DNA of 5,535 nt. Source: Deltaproteobacteria bacterium. GTDB taxonomy: Bacteria > Desulfobacterota_B > Binatia > UBA9968. Position numbers and translations under genes: made by a program. The stretch covers positions 1-5,535 of the forward strand of contig JACZQL010000133.1 of the NCBI GenBank assembly GCA_022545745.1, written 5' to 3'. The notes under the pieces are model-generated. The model ran no database searches, was not told the DNA's origin, and was given only the letters and a program-made list of their open reading frames with translations. This document shows, in pieces, positions 1-5,112 of the stretch. Position 1 is the first letter of the stretch. Each line of letters starts with the position of its first letter.

Positions 1-318
1 TTTTCCACTTTGTTCTTACCCGCCTCTACGTAACAACCCATCAATTTGTTTCTGCTCGGTGATGGAGTCTTCTAACTGAGGCACACTTTCATTAGCCGGA
101 TCCGACATTAAGATTCTCATGTCTCCAAACACCAACTGGAGTGCTTGAGTTCCGTCGCAAACGAGGTGAAAGATTAGGGCTAGTGGTTTTCATTCCTTAT
201 AGAGTCGCTACCGTGACTTGTTAGCCCCGACCTAACCTCAAAATCCCTTGACAGCCCATATGTCGATGTGAAGATGTTGGTGCACTCAATTAATCTGAGG
301 GTGAAACCTTGTGAAACA
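1..318. other. Intergenic stretch without a convincing gene
   Basis: I see no recognisable gene or RNA here. The best coding candidate is on the minus strand: a frame open from 189 down to a TAA at 16-18, with possible starts ATG 118-120 (34 aa) or ATG 106-108 (30 aa). It would give a small acidic peptide ending in Arg-Arg-Gly-Gly. A GGAG lies only 2-3 bases before the first ATG and about 13 before the second, so neither start is well supported. It could be a real small protein, the 3' remnant of a lost gene, or chance. On the plus strand a TTGACA at 248-253 has no good -10 partner at 16-18 bases. GTGAAAC occurs twice at 301-317, just before the hairpin at 319-348. Confidence 0.5.
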
Positions 319-348
319 CATCGGGAGTAGGGGGCCCTACTCCCGATG
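319..348 (-). terminator. Perfect 14-bp hairpin, probable terminator of the H1-like gene
   Basis: CATCGGGAGTAGGG (319-332) and its exact reverse complement (335-348) flank a 2-base GG centre, so in RNA a few central pairs would open to form the loop. The hairpin starts 20 bases after the stop of the leftward 24-codon gene at 369-443, the usual place for an intrinsic terminator. Reading leftward, the stem is followed by TGTTTCACAAGG, which has only a short T run, so termination may be partial or the hairpin may mainly protect the 3' end. On the plus strand no T run follows it. Nothing on the plus strand to its left looks like a gene needing a terminator. Confidence 0.6.
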
Positions 349-368
349 GTACTGTTGGCGGGAGGAAG

Positions 369-443
369 CTATCTCTTTTTCTTCGCAGCCTTCTTTGCAG
401 CAGGTTTCTTCGCAGCTTTCTTTGCGGGTTTCTTTGTTGCCAT
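369..443 (-). CDS. 24-residue histone H1-tail-like basic peptide
   Basis: This tiny gene encodes 24 residues made almost only of Lys, Ala and Pro plus one Thr and a final Arg. It begins Met-Ala-Thr-Lys-Lys-Pro, and its core repeats the unit AKKAAKKP/AAKKAAKK. This composition is that of the C-terminal tail of eukaryotic histone H1 and of bacterial H1-like proteins (AlgP, Chlamydia Hc1/Hc2, Bordetella BpH1), which bind DNA through charge. The start is well supported: the leader carries AAAGGAGGTGA (449-459), an almost complete anti-16S match, with GGAGG ending 8 bases before ATG. A strong hairpin follows 20 bases after the stop. It lies 70 bases downstream of the HARE-HTH gene on the same strand and may be co-transcribed with it. 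A free-standing protein this short is unusual; most relatives carry the repeats as a tail. Binding to DNA or RNA is inferred from composition only. The ribosome site argues against chance. Confidence 0.75.
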   Translation of the reverse strand: MATKKPAKKAAKKPAAKKAAKKKR

Positions 444-448
444 TCCAC

Positions 449-459
449 TCACCTCCTTT
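449..459 (-). promoter_or_regulatory. Near-perfect Shine-Dalgarno site of the H1-like gene
   Basis: On the minus strand this reads AAAGGAGGTGA, an 11-base run complementary to the 3' end of 16S rRNA. The GGAGG core is 8 bases from the ATG at 441-443. It is the strongest ribosome site in the window and is the main reason to accept the 24-codon frame as a real, highly translated gene. Confidence 0.8.
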
Positions 460-490
460 CAAGTCTTGGGCGACACACCGGCCGCTTGTT

Positions 491-513
491 AAAACTCACA
501 CAGCATGTGTGAG
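491..513 (-). terminator. Short hairpin with T run after the HARE-HTH gene
   Basis: Reading leftward, CTCACACA, a TGC loop and TGTGTGAG form an 8-bp stem (506-513 with 495-502), followed at once by TTTT (491-494) and then AACAAG. The stem begins at the base next to the TAG of the upstream gene (514-516). This fits an intrinsic terminator with a short U tract. Only about 30 bases lie between it and the ribosome site of the H1-like peptide, and I see no clear promoter there. It may therefore act as a leaky terminator or processing site that sets the ratio of the two products. Confidence 0.55.
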
Positions 514-1026
514 CTATGGGTCTGGCTCTCCTCGCCCTTCAAAGGTGTTCGGGGCGACTTTTTTGAATCGTGGGTCTCTCTTTAGGGAAGTGGCCACGGA
601 GGTTATGGGCGTTTTCCCACGAATTTGCATCCCGCCTTCCATTAAGCGTTGACAGAGCTCCTTGGCATGCATGGGGCGATGGGCTTCTCGTAGGATCCTA
701 TGGGCAGCATCCGGCATGCTCATACCGACGTACTTGCTTCGCCCCAGGAGGATTTCCCGTGATTGGTCGGTGACGTCCGCAACCGGCGGGGGCAGACTCC
801 CCTTTTCGTCCGTAATGATTTGACTGGAAAGGCTGGCCAGTTTCGCTTTGTCCGCTTCCACGCGGTACAGGGTTTTTGCCAACTCAAGGTATTTCTCGAT
901 GGTCGCAACTTCCTCATTCAGACGCTCCCGCTTTTTTTTAAGATCCTTGAGCTTGGTATCATAGGCGCTAATTCGCTGCTCAAGGCCGACTGTTATATCC
1001 CTTAGCTCATCTTTTTGCTCTTCCAT
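514..1026 (-). CDS. Coiled-coil protein with C-terminal HARE-type winged helix
   Basis: The product is a 170-residue soluble protein. Residues about 3-70 are strongly charged with heptad-like spacing (runs such as KLKDLKKKRERLNEE) and should form a coiled coil, probably for dimerisation. A Pro-rich linker with PPPV follows near residue 80. Residues about 102-162 match the HARE-HTH pattern (HB1, ASXL, restriction endonuclease helix-turn-helix): MPDAAHRILREA, then HAKELCQRLMEGG, then TPITSVATSLKRDPRFKKV and a final Phe. In that family the domain is a winged helix thought to bind DNA, also seen in the RNA polymerase delta subunit. I chose ATG 1024-1026; a TTG two codons upstream (1030-1032) is possible, and neither has a clear ribosome site. 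A promoter-like TTGACA lies 52 bases upstream of the ATG. The gene precedes the H1-like peptide on the same strand. The regulatory or nucleoid role is inferred, and no target can be named. Confidence 0.8.
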   Translation of the reverse strand: MEEQKDELRDITVGLEQRISAYDTKLKDLKKKRERLNEEVATIEKYLELAKTLYRVEADKAKLASLSSQIITDEKGSLPPPVADVTDQSREILLGRSKYVGMSMPDAAHRILREAHRPMHAKELCQRLMEGGMQIRGKTPITSVATSLKRDPRFKKVAPNTFEGRGEPDP

Positions 1027-1054
1027 AGCCAAGCTTTAATCATTGCTTGCTTGC

Positions 1055-1083
1055 TTTTTATCAAACAAATAAGTCTTTGTCAA
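1055..1083 (-). promoter_or_regulatory. Probable sigma70-type promoter of the HARE-HTH gene
   Basis: On the minus strand a perfect -35 box TTGACA (1078-1083) is followed 17 bases later by TAAAAA (1055-1060), or 15 bases later by GATAAA; each matches the -10 consensus at four of six positions. Transcription would begin near 1048, giving a leader of roughly 20 bases. That leader contains three tandem GCAA units (1043-1054). The strict -35 and the position support it; the -10 is only moderate. Confidence 0.5.
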
Positions 1084-1414
1084 CAAATTTTTTAAATCTT
1101 TTATGTTATAAAAGCTTTCATCTAAATATCATCATAAATGTATTTTAATTATATTCATTCATTTTATTTACTAACATGACGAACCTGTGATTATAGATCG
1201 CAATGATTTTACTATGACTTGCTATATTTCATTTTTAATAAGCCTAGATATTGTGGATCATAAAATTATCTTACCCTGGATCTGAGAGGCTAACCTTGAT
1301 TAGGGTTTTAAAGCGCTGTAACCTAGATGGGCTCCACAAGGGACTCCTTCTACAGCTTTAGACCATCCCCTACTGGACTGAACCAATCCTTGCTGTTATG
1401 GGCAAAGGAAAGCC
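1084..1414. other. AT-rich divergent intergenic region
   Basis: These 331 bases separate the leftward HARE-HTH gene from rightward rlmN. A hand count over 1081-1260 gives 41 G or C in 180 bases (about 23%), against a little over 50% in the flanking genes. CTTTTAT and ATAAAAG (1098-1104 and 1108-1114) form a perfect 7-bp inverted repeat with a 3-base centre, a possible operator for the leftward promoter. AACCTT/AGGGTT (1292-1297 and 1302-1307, one G-T pair) followed by TTTA is a weak attenuator-like hairpin. GCTGTA (1315-1320) recurs as TACAGC near 1352, so a larger fold in the rlmN leader is possible. I found no tRNA, no riboswitch that I recognise, and no convincing rightward promoter, although one must exist for rlmN. 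Confidence 0.5.
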
Positions 1415-2566
1415 TTGGAAATTCCACAGTTTACCCTTGTTTTCCCCTCCATTGCTCCCCTTGTGGGGAATTTTATCCCTATGGTAGGGTATTATGCTCT
1501 TAAACCTCACGGCCGCCCAATGCTGTTACTATCCCCTCTACCCATAAATCTCTTGGCTCTAGACTTTCCAGGGGTGACCGCCTTTGTTTCCAAGCTTGGG
1601 TGGCCCAAGTATCGGGCTCGGCAAATCCTTCGCTGGGTGTACCCAAGCCGGATCCGGGATATTCACCAAATGACTGACCTCGCCCTCCAGGATAGGGAAT
1701 ACCTTCAGTCATTCGTGACAATTGGACGAGGTTCGAAACCAAGGGTTCTCCAATCTGGCGATGGGACCAGGAAATTTCTTCTGCCCCTTGAAGACGGAGG
1801 CACCATTGAGAGTGTGTTGATTCCCGAGGGGCGAAGGGTCACATTGTGCGTATCCACACAGGTGGGGTGCACGCTGGATTGCACCTTTTGTTTGACGGGC
1901 CAAATGGGATTGAAACGAAACTTGAGGGCCCATGAAATCGTCGAACAGGTCTTGACGGCTCAGGACCATCTCTCCCCTTCTGGCCATATCACCTCTCTTG
2001 TGTTTATGGGGATGGGTGAGCCACTGGCCAACCTGGATGAGGTGTCTGACGCCATCCACCGCTTGACCAATACCCAATGGGGTCTGGGCTTCTCACCTCG
2101 ACGTATCACGATTTCCACCGCCGGCCTTGCCACGCGACTCCATGAAACGGCTGGCCTTGGGGTGAATCTTGCCATCTCGCTCAACGCGACGACCAATGAG
2201 CAGCGTGGTCGCCTGATGCCAAGGGTGAACCAACTACACCCGCTCCCCGAACTTCTTGATGCCTGTAGGACTTACCCCCTGTCCAGAGGTCGTCGCCTGA
2301 CCTTTGAGTATGTGTTGTTGGGAGGCGAAAATGATTCTGCTACTGACGCCAAGCGGTTAGCCAAGCTGCTGAAGGGCATTCGGTGCAAAATTAACCTTAT
2401 CCCATTTAATGAATTCCCAGGCAATCCCTTCCGCCGTCCGGACGAGGCGGTGGTGATCCAGTTTCAATCACTGTTGCGCCAATCCCATTTTGATGTGTTT
2501 ATTCGGAAAAGCCGGGGCCGTGACATCCTCGGCGCCTGTGGTCAATTGGGGGATCTTCCCCTGTGA
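1415..2566 (+). CDS. rlmN: 23S rRNA/tRNA adenine C2-methyltransferase RlmN (radical SAM)
   Basis: RlmN methylates C2 of A2503 in 23S rRNA and of A37 in several tRNAs, through a radical SAM and methyl-cysteine mechanism in the cytoplasm. The key residues are visible (numbered from the TTG start): Cys152, Cys156 and Cys159 form the CxxxCxxC cluster motif; Cys145 in TLCVS is the resolving cysteine; Cys375 in GACGQL is the methylated cysteine; GMGEP (199-203) is the SAM-binding motif; NLIPFNEFPG is the family signature near 327-336. The TTG start at 1415 follows AAAGGA with 5-base spacing and gives 383 residues, somewhat long. Similarity to the family begins only around residue 43 (INLLALDF), so ATG 1520 (348 aa, more usual length) or ATG 1481 may be the true start; ATG 1520 has no ribosome site. 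The stop overlaps the start of larE by 4 bases. The function is secure, the N-terminus is not. Confidence 0.95.
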   Translation: MEIPQFTLVFPSIAPLVGNFIPMVGYYALKPHGRPMLLLSPLPINLLALDFPGVTAFVSKLGWPKYRARQILRWVYPSRIRDIHQMTDLALQDREYLQSFVTIGRGSKPRVLQSGDGTRKFLLPLEDGGTIESVLIPEGRRVTLCVSTQVGCTLDCTFCLTGQMGLKRNLRAHEIVEQVLTAQDHLSPSGHITSLVFMGMGEPLANLDEVSDAIHRLTNTQWGLGFSPRRITISTAGLATRLHETAGLGVNLAISLNATTNEQRGRLMPRVNQLHPLPELLDACRTYPLSRGRRLTFEYVLLGGENDSATDAKRLAKLLKGIRCKINLIPFNEFPGNPFRRPDEAVVIQFQSLLRQSHFDVFIRKSRGRDILGACGQLGDLPL

Positions 2567-3429
2567 AGTCTAAAGCCCAAGCAACCGACAACGGCGTTAT
2601 GAAGAATCTGGTTGGTGCGTCACTGGAATCCTCCCTGCAGGAAAAGTTCCTGGAGCTCCGAAAACTGTTCCATGACATGGGAGCCGTTCTGGTCGCGTTT
2701 TCTGGCGGGATCGACAGCACACTCGTCCTAAAATTGGCTCATGATACGCTTGGGTCTCGGGCGATTGCAGTCACCGCGGTTTCTCCAACCTTCCCCGAAG
2801 TCGAGCTTGACACTGTCCGCCAACTCAGCCAAGAAATCGGAGCTCGTTTAATCATCACCGAAACCAATCAACTCCAGATGCCCCACTTCGTTCGCAACGA
2901 TGGAATGCGCTGTTACCATTGCAAAACCGATCTGTATCATCTTCTCGGCGATATCCAAAAGGATTTGGACATCCCAAACGTTGTGGATGGAACCAACAGG
3001 GATGACTTGAGCGACGAGCGACCGGGGATCAAAGCGGCTCGGGAATTCGGCGTGCGGAGCCCCCTCGTCGAGGTGAGTATGGGCAAGGCAGACATCCGGA
3101 CCCTCGCCAAAACCCTCGGGCTTTCAAATTGGGACAAACCAGCAGCAGCGTGCCTGTCTTCAAGAATTCCAAGAGGGATTATGATTACACATGAGAAGTT
3201 ACGACGAGTGGAGAAGGCGGAAGCCTTTCTGTTAGATGAAGGCTTCCGGCAGGTTCGGGTCCGTGACCATGAGGGTCTCGCCCGGATTGAATTGGATTCA
3301 GAAGATCTCTCCGCCTTCCTTGATCCAGACCGTCGCCAGAGGGTGACCCAAGCTTTGAAGAACGCCGGCTTTCGCCGAGTGACGCTGGATCTTGAAGGTT
3401 ATCGGCAGGGTGGTGGAAACGCCAGGTAA
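2563..3429 (+). CDS. larE: ATP-dependent sulfur transferase LarE
   Basis: LarE adenylates the carboxylates of pyridinium-3,5-biscarboxylic acid mononucleotide and donates sulfur to make the thiocarboxylates of the nickel-pincer nucleotide cofactor, used by lactate racemase LarA and related enzymes. The 288-residue product has the PP-loop motif SGGIDS at 47-52, GTNRDD at 143-148, and the family signature AACLSSRIPRG, whose Cys197 corresponds to the sulfur-donating cysteine of the sacrificial type. It also has a CxxC pair, Cys117 and Cys120 in RCYHCK. In some LarE proteins such a pair plus the donor cysteine bind a [4Fe-4S] cluster that allows repeated turnover. The GTG start (2563-2565) overlaps the rlmN TGA as GTGA, with GGGGGA 9 bases upstream, so coupling to rlmN is likely. 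ATG 2599 is a weaker alternative. Neither larB, larC nor larA is in the window, so the cofactor user is unknown. Confidence 0.9.
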   Translation: MKSKAQATDNGVMKNLVGASLESSLQEKFLELRKLFHDMGAVLVAFSGGIDSTLVLKLAHDTLGSRAIAVTAVSPTFPEVELDTVRQLSQEIGARLIITETNQLQMPHFVRNDGMRCYHCKTDLYHLLGDIQKDLDIPNVVDGTNRDDLSDERPGIKAAREFGVRSPLVEVSMGKADIRTLAKTLGLSNWDKPAAACLSSRIPRGIMITHEKLRRVEKAEAFLLDEGFRQVRVRDHEGLARIELDSEDLSAFLDPDRRQRVTQALKNAGFRRVTLDLEGYRQGGGNAR

Positions 3430-3549
3430 ATAATCTCGCGATTCGCCGCTTCAACCTTCTACTCTACCTCAAATTGCCAAAGCACTAGTGCAGAGGAAAA
3501 GAGGGGGTTCTGAGGATGGGGCCAGGTTCAGGCATCCCAATGGAGGATG
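3430..3549. other. Convergent gap between larE and atpF
   Basis: This 120-base region lies between the 3' ends of rightward larE and leftward atpF. It should hold terminators for both, but none is classical. GCATCC/GGATGC (3532-3537 and 3545-3550) can form a 6-bp stem at the atpF stop, without a T run right after it. GCACTAGTGC (3482-3491) is a perfect 10-base palindrome. A CCCCCTCTTTTCC stretch (minus strand, around 3497-3509) might serve as a loose tail. Leftward Fo transcription may end here without the F1 genes. Confidence 0.4.
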
Positions 3550-4065
3550 CTAGGGCTGGCTTTTAGAAGGGTTCTCTCCAACGGCCTCCAGAGCCTCTTC
3601 CGCCAGTCGTCGATGATCATCGTCGGTGAGGCTCCTCGCCAGGACTTTTTCGGCAACGAGTATTGCGAGATCAGCCGTTTCATGCCTGATCTCCTGTAAC
3701 GCTTTCCGTCGCTCCCGCTCAATTTCCTGTGTGGTCTCTTCTCTGATTCTGGCCGACTCCGCTCGAAGGCGCTGCTCATTGTCTTCCAGAAGCCGTTGGG
3801 CTTTGGTCTTGGCTTCAGCCATAATAGCTTCGGCCTCCCGCGCGGCTCCTAGTAACTTCGCCTCATACTCCCTCAGCCGCTGTTCCGCGGTTGCCCGATT
3901 CTGTTCAGCCTGCTCGATGCTATCCCGGATTTTCCGCTCGCGCGTTTCCAGGGCTTCCACGATCGGCGGGAGAGCGAACTTGTAGAGAACCCAAAACAAA
4001 ATTCCAAAGGAGACCACCTCCCAAAAAATAAGAGACGAGAAAAAATGGGTATCGAATTGTGGCAT
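3550..4065 (-). CDS. atpF: F-type ATP synthase subunit b (Fo peripheral stalk)
   Basis: Subunit b anchors the peripheral stalk in the membrane and holds the F1 head still against the rotating c-ring. The 171-residue product has the expected build: a short N-terminus (MPQFDTHFF), one membrane helix at about residues 11-34 (IFWEVVSFGILFWVLYKF), then a long, highly charged helix from about 38 to 145 (ETRERKIRDSIEQAEQNR onward) and a C-terminal part ending around LTDDDHRRLAEEALE. Length is normal to slightly long for the family. Only one b-type gene is present, so a bb homodimer is expected and not a b/b' pair, unless another copy lies elsewhere. The ATG at 4063-4065 lies 12 bases after the natural atpE stop. 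Its weak AGGA ribosome site overlaps that stop, so translation is probably coupled to atpE. No delta, alpha, gamma, beta or epsilon gene follows. Confidence 0.93.
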   Translation of the reverse strand: MPQFDTHFFSSLIFWEVVSFGILFWVLYKFALPPIVEALETRERKIRDSIEQAEQNRATAEQRLREYEAKLLGAAREAEAIMAEAKTKAQRLLEDNEQRLRAESARIREETTQEIERERRKALQEIRHETADLAILVAEKVLARSLTDDDHRRLAEEALEAVGENPSKSQP

Positions 4066-4077
4066 GCCAGATTGATC

Positions 4078-4308
4078 CTATTTCCTCAGTCCCATGATGA
4101 TAAAGGCGATTACCAGTCCATACAGTGCAATGGCTTACACCAGGGCGAACCAGATCCACATGTATTTTCCGACACGGGCCTCAGCTTCCGGTTGCCGGGC
4201 AACCGCCTCAATCATCTTGCCAAAAATATAACCGATTCCGATCCCGGCGCCTGCAAAGCCAGCCGCTGCCAGGCCCATACCCAGTAATGCCGATGCTGCT
4301 GAGTCCAT
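4078..4308 (-). pseudogene. atpE: F-type ATP synthase subunit c, interrupted by TAA at the proton-binding Glu codon
   Basis: Subunit c forms the rotating Fo ring, each copy carrying one proton on a carboxylate in its second helix. The frame starts at ATG 4306-4308 behind GGAGGAAGGG, runs as a textbook c subunit (helix 1 with AGAGIGIG near residues 20-26; polar loop ARQPEAEARVGKY at 37-49), and then meets TAA at codon 58 (4135-4137). Without the stop it continues AIALYGLVIAF to a TAG at 4078-4080, 76 codons in total, a normal length. The family pattern here is FALVEAIALYG, so the stop sits exactly on the essential Glu; GAA to TAA is a single change. Residue 53 is Trp (TGG) where a small residue, usually Gly (GGG), is expected. 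No other acidic residue lies within the membrane helices. As written, the product is a 57-residue fragment lacking helix 2. It may be a recent pseudogene or a sequence error. It sits between intact atpB and atpF. Confidence 0.85.
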
Positions 4309-4365
4309 TGTGTTCCCTTCCTCCCCTTTGTGGGATTAATAATTCACTGCCACGGGTATGCCAGT

Positions 4366-5091
4366 TCAGTGGAGATGGATCGCATCTCCGATGTACACGC
4401 AGGTTAAAATGGTAAAAATGTAAGCTTGAATGAAGGCAATACCCAGTTCCAAAGCATAGAGGGCAACTGTAAACGCAAAGGGCAACCACCCAATCACCAG
4501 TCCTCCTGCAATCGTCAATCCAAATAAGACACCGAGAATCACATGTCCCGCCGTCATGTTCGCGAAAAGCCGCACGGAAAGGGAGAGCGGTCTAGCCAGA
4601 TGGCTAATCAGCTCTATTGGAATCATCAGAGGGATGAGCCAACCAGGAGTACCGGGAGGAACAAGAATGCTGAGAAACCTTATTCCATGGAGCCTGAAGC
4701 CCACCACCACGCTCAACGTATACACCCCAACCGCAAAGACCCCTGTGACCACTAACTGACTAGTCACCGTATAGGAGCCGGGAATCAGTCCTAAAAGGTT
4801 GCAAAACAGAATGAACAAAAAAAGCGAGCTGATCAACGGGAAAAAACGCATGCCTTCCTGGCCCATGGTCTCTCGAATTATTCCCCTGATAAACTCCACA
4901 AGGATTTCTGCAAGGCTTTGCAACCTGGTAGGAACCAATTGCCTTGAGGAACCAGCGCGAACCAATAGGCCGATGACCAACGCCACAGCCACGAACATCA
5001 TGACCACGGCCTTATTCAAGGAAATATCCAGTCCGAAGAGGGAGAGAGGAATCAGAGCGTGCAGCTCAAAGGGATGCAGCGGAACTTCCAA
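4366..5091 (-). CDS. atpB: F-type ATP synthase subunit a (Fo proton channel)
   Basis: Subunit a forms the two proton half-channels beside the c-ring. The 241-residue product is very hydrophobic, with about five or six membrane helices (around 25-44, 84-103, 112-131, 150-170, 183-203 and 205-235). The essential arginine is Arg174 in LARPLSLSVRLFANMTAGH. His183 and Glu215 occupy the positions of E. coli Glu219 and His245, the swapped pair seen in many bacteria and mitochondria. Gln222 in FIQAYIF matches E. coli Gln252. All channel residues I can check are thus present and the gene looks functional. The start is TTG (5089-5091), the only start codon between the upstream in-frame TAA and Met31; AAAGGGAAAG lies about 10 bases before it. 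The gene follows the small membrane-protein gene by 21 bases and precedes atpE by 57 bases, the usual a-c-b order of Fo operons. Confidence 0.95.
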   Translation of the reverse strand: MEVPLHPFELHALIPLSLFGLDISLNKAVVMMFVAVALVIGLLVRAGSSRQLVPTRLQSLAEILVEFIRGIIRETMGQEGMRFFPLISSLFLFILFCNLLGLIPGSYTVTSQLVVTGVFAVGVYTLSVVVGFRLHGIRFLSILVPPGTPGWLIPLMIPIELISHLARPLSLSVRLFANMTAGHVILGVLFGLTIAGGLVIGWLPFAFTVALYALELGIAFIQAYIFTILTCVYIGDAIHLH

Positions 5092-5112
5092 GGAACACTC
5101 TTTCCCTTTAAG

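Noticed and set aside
16..120. Pup or UBact-like ubiquitin modifier, suggested by the small acidic peptide ending in Gly-Gly
   Set aside because: UBact and Pup end in Glu or Gln after glycine and have a conserved C-terminal region absent here; no ligase or proteasome gene is nearby, and the start signals are weak.
248..276. Plus-strand promoter from TTGACA at 248-253
   Set aside because: No acceptable -10 box lies 16 to 18 bases downstream, and no gene follows on that strand.
311..652. Plus-strand frame of 113 codons
   Set aside because: It runs antisense through the H1-like gene, the hairpins and the end of the HARE-HTH gene; it has no ribosome site and no family resemblance.
1043..1054. 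Phase-variable tetranucleotide repeat (TTGC three times) in the HARE-HTH leader
   Set aside because: Three units are too few to suggest slippage-based switching, and the repeat is outside the coding frame.
1270..1400. tRNA or riboswitch in the rlmN leader
   Set aside because: There are short inverted repeats, but no cloverleaf, no T-loop motif and no riboswitch core that I recognise.
3626..3985. Plus-strand Ser/Arg-rich frame of 119 codons
   Set aside because: It is the antisense shadow of the charged helix of atpF; its composition simply mirrors the Glu/Ala/Arg codons of subunit b.
4135..4137. Programmed incorporation of selenocysteine or pyrrolysine at the atpE stop
   Set aside because: Those use UGA and UAG; this is UAA, and neither residue would supply the needed carboxylate.
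4045..4415. Plus-strand frames opposite atpE
   Set aside because: They are antisense to a clearly recognisable c-subunit sequence, so the coding strand is minus even though its frame is interrupted.
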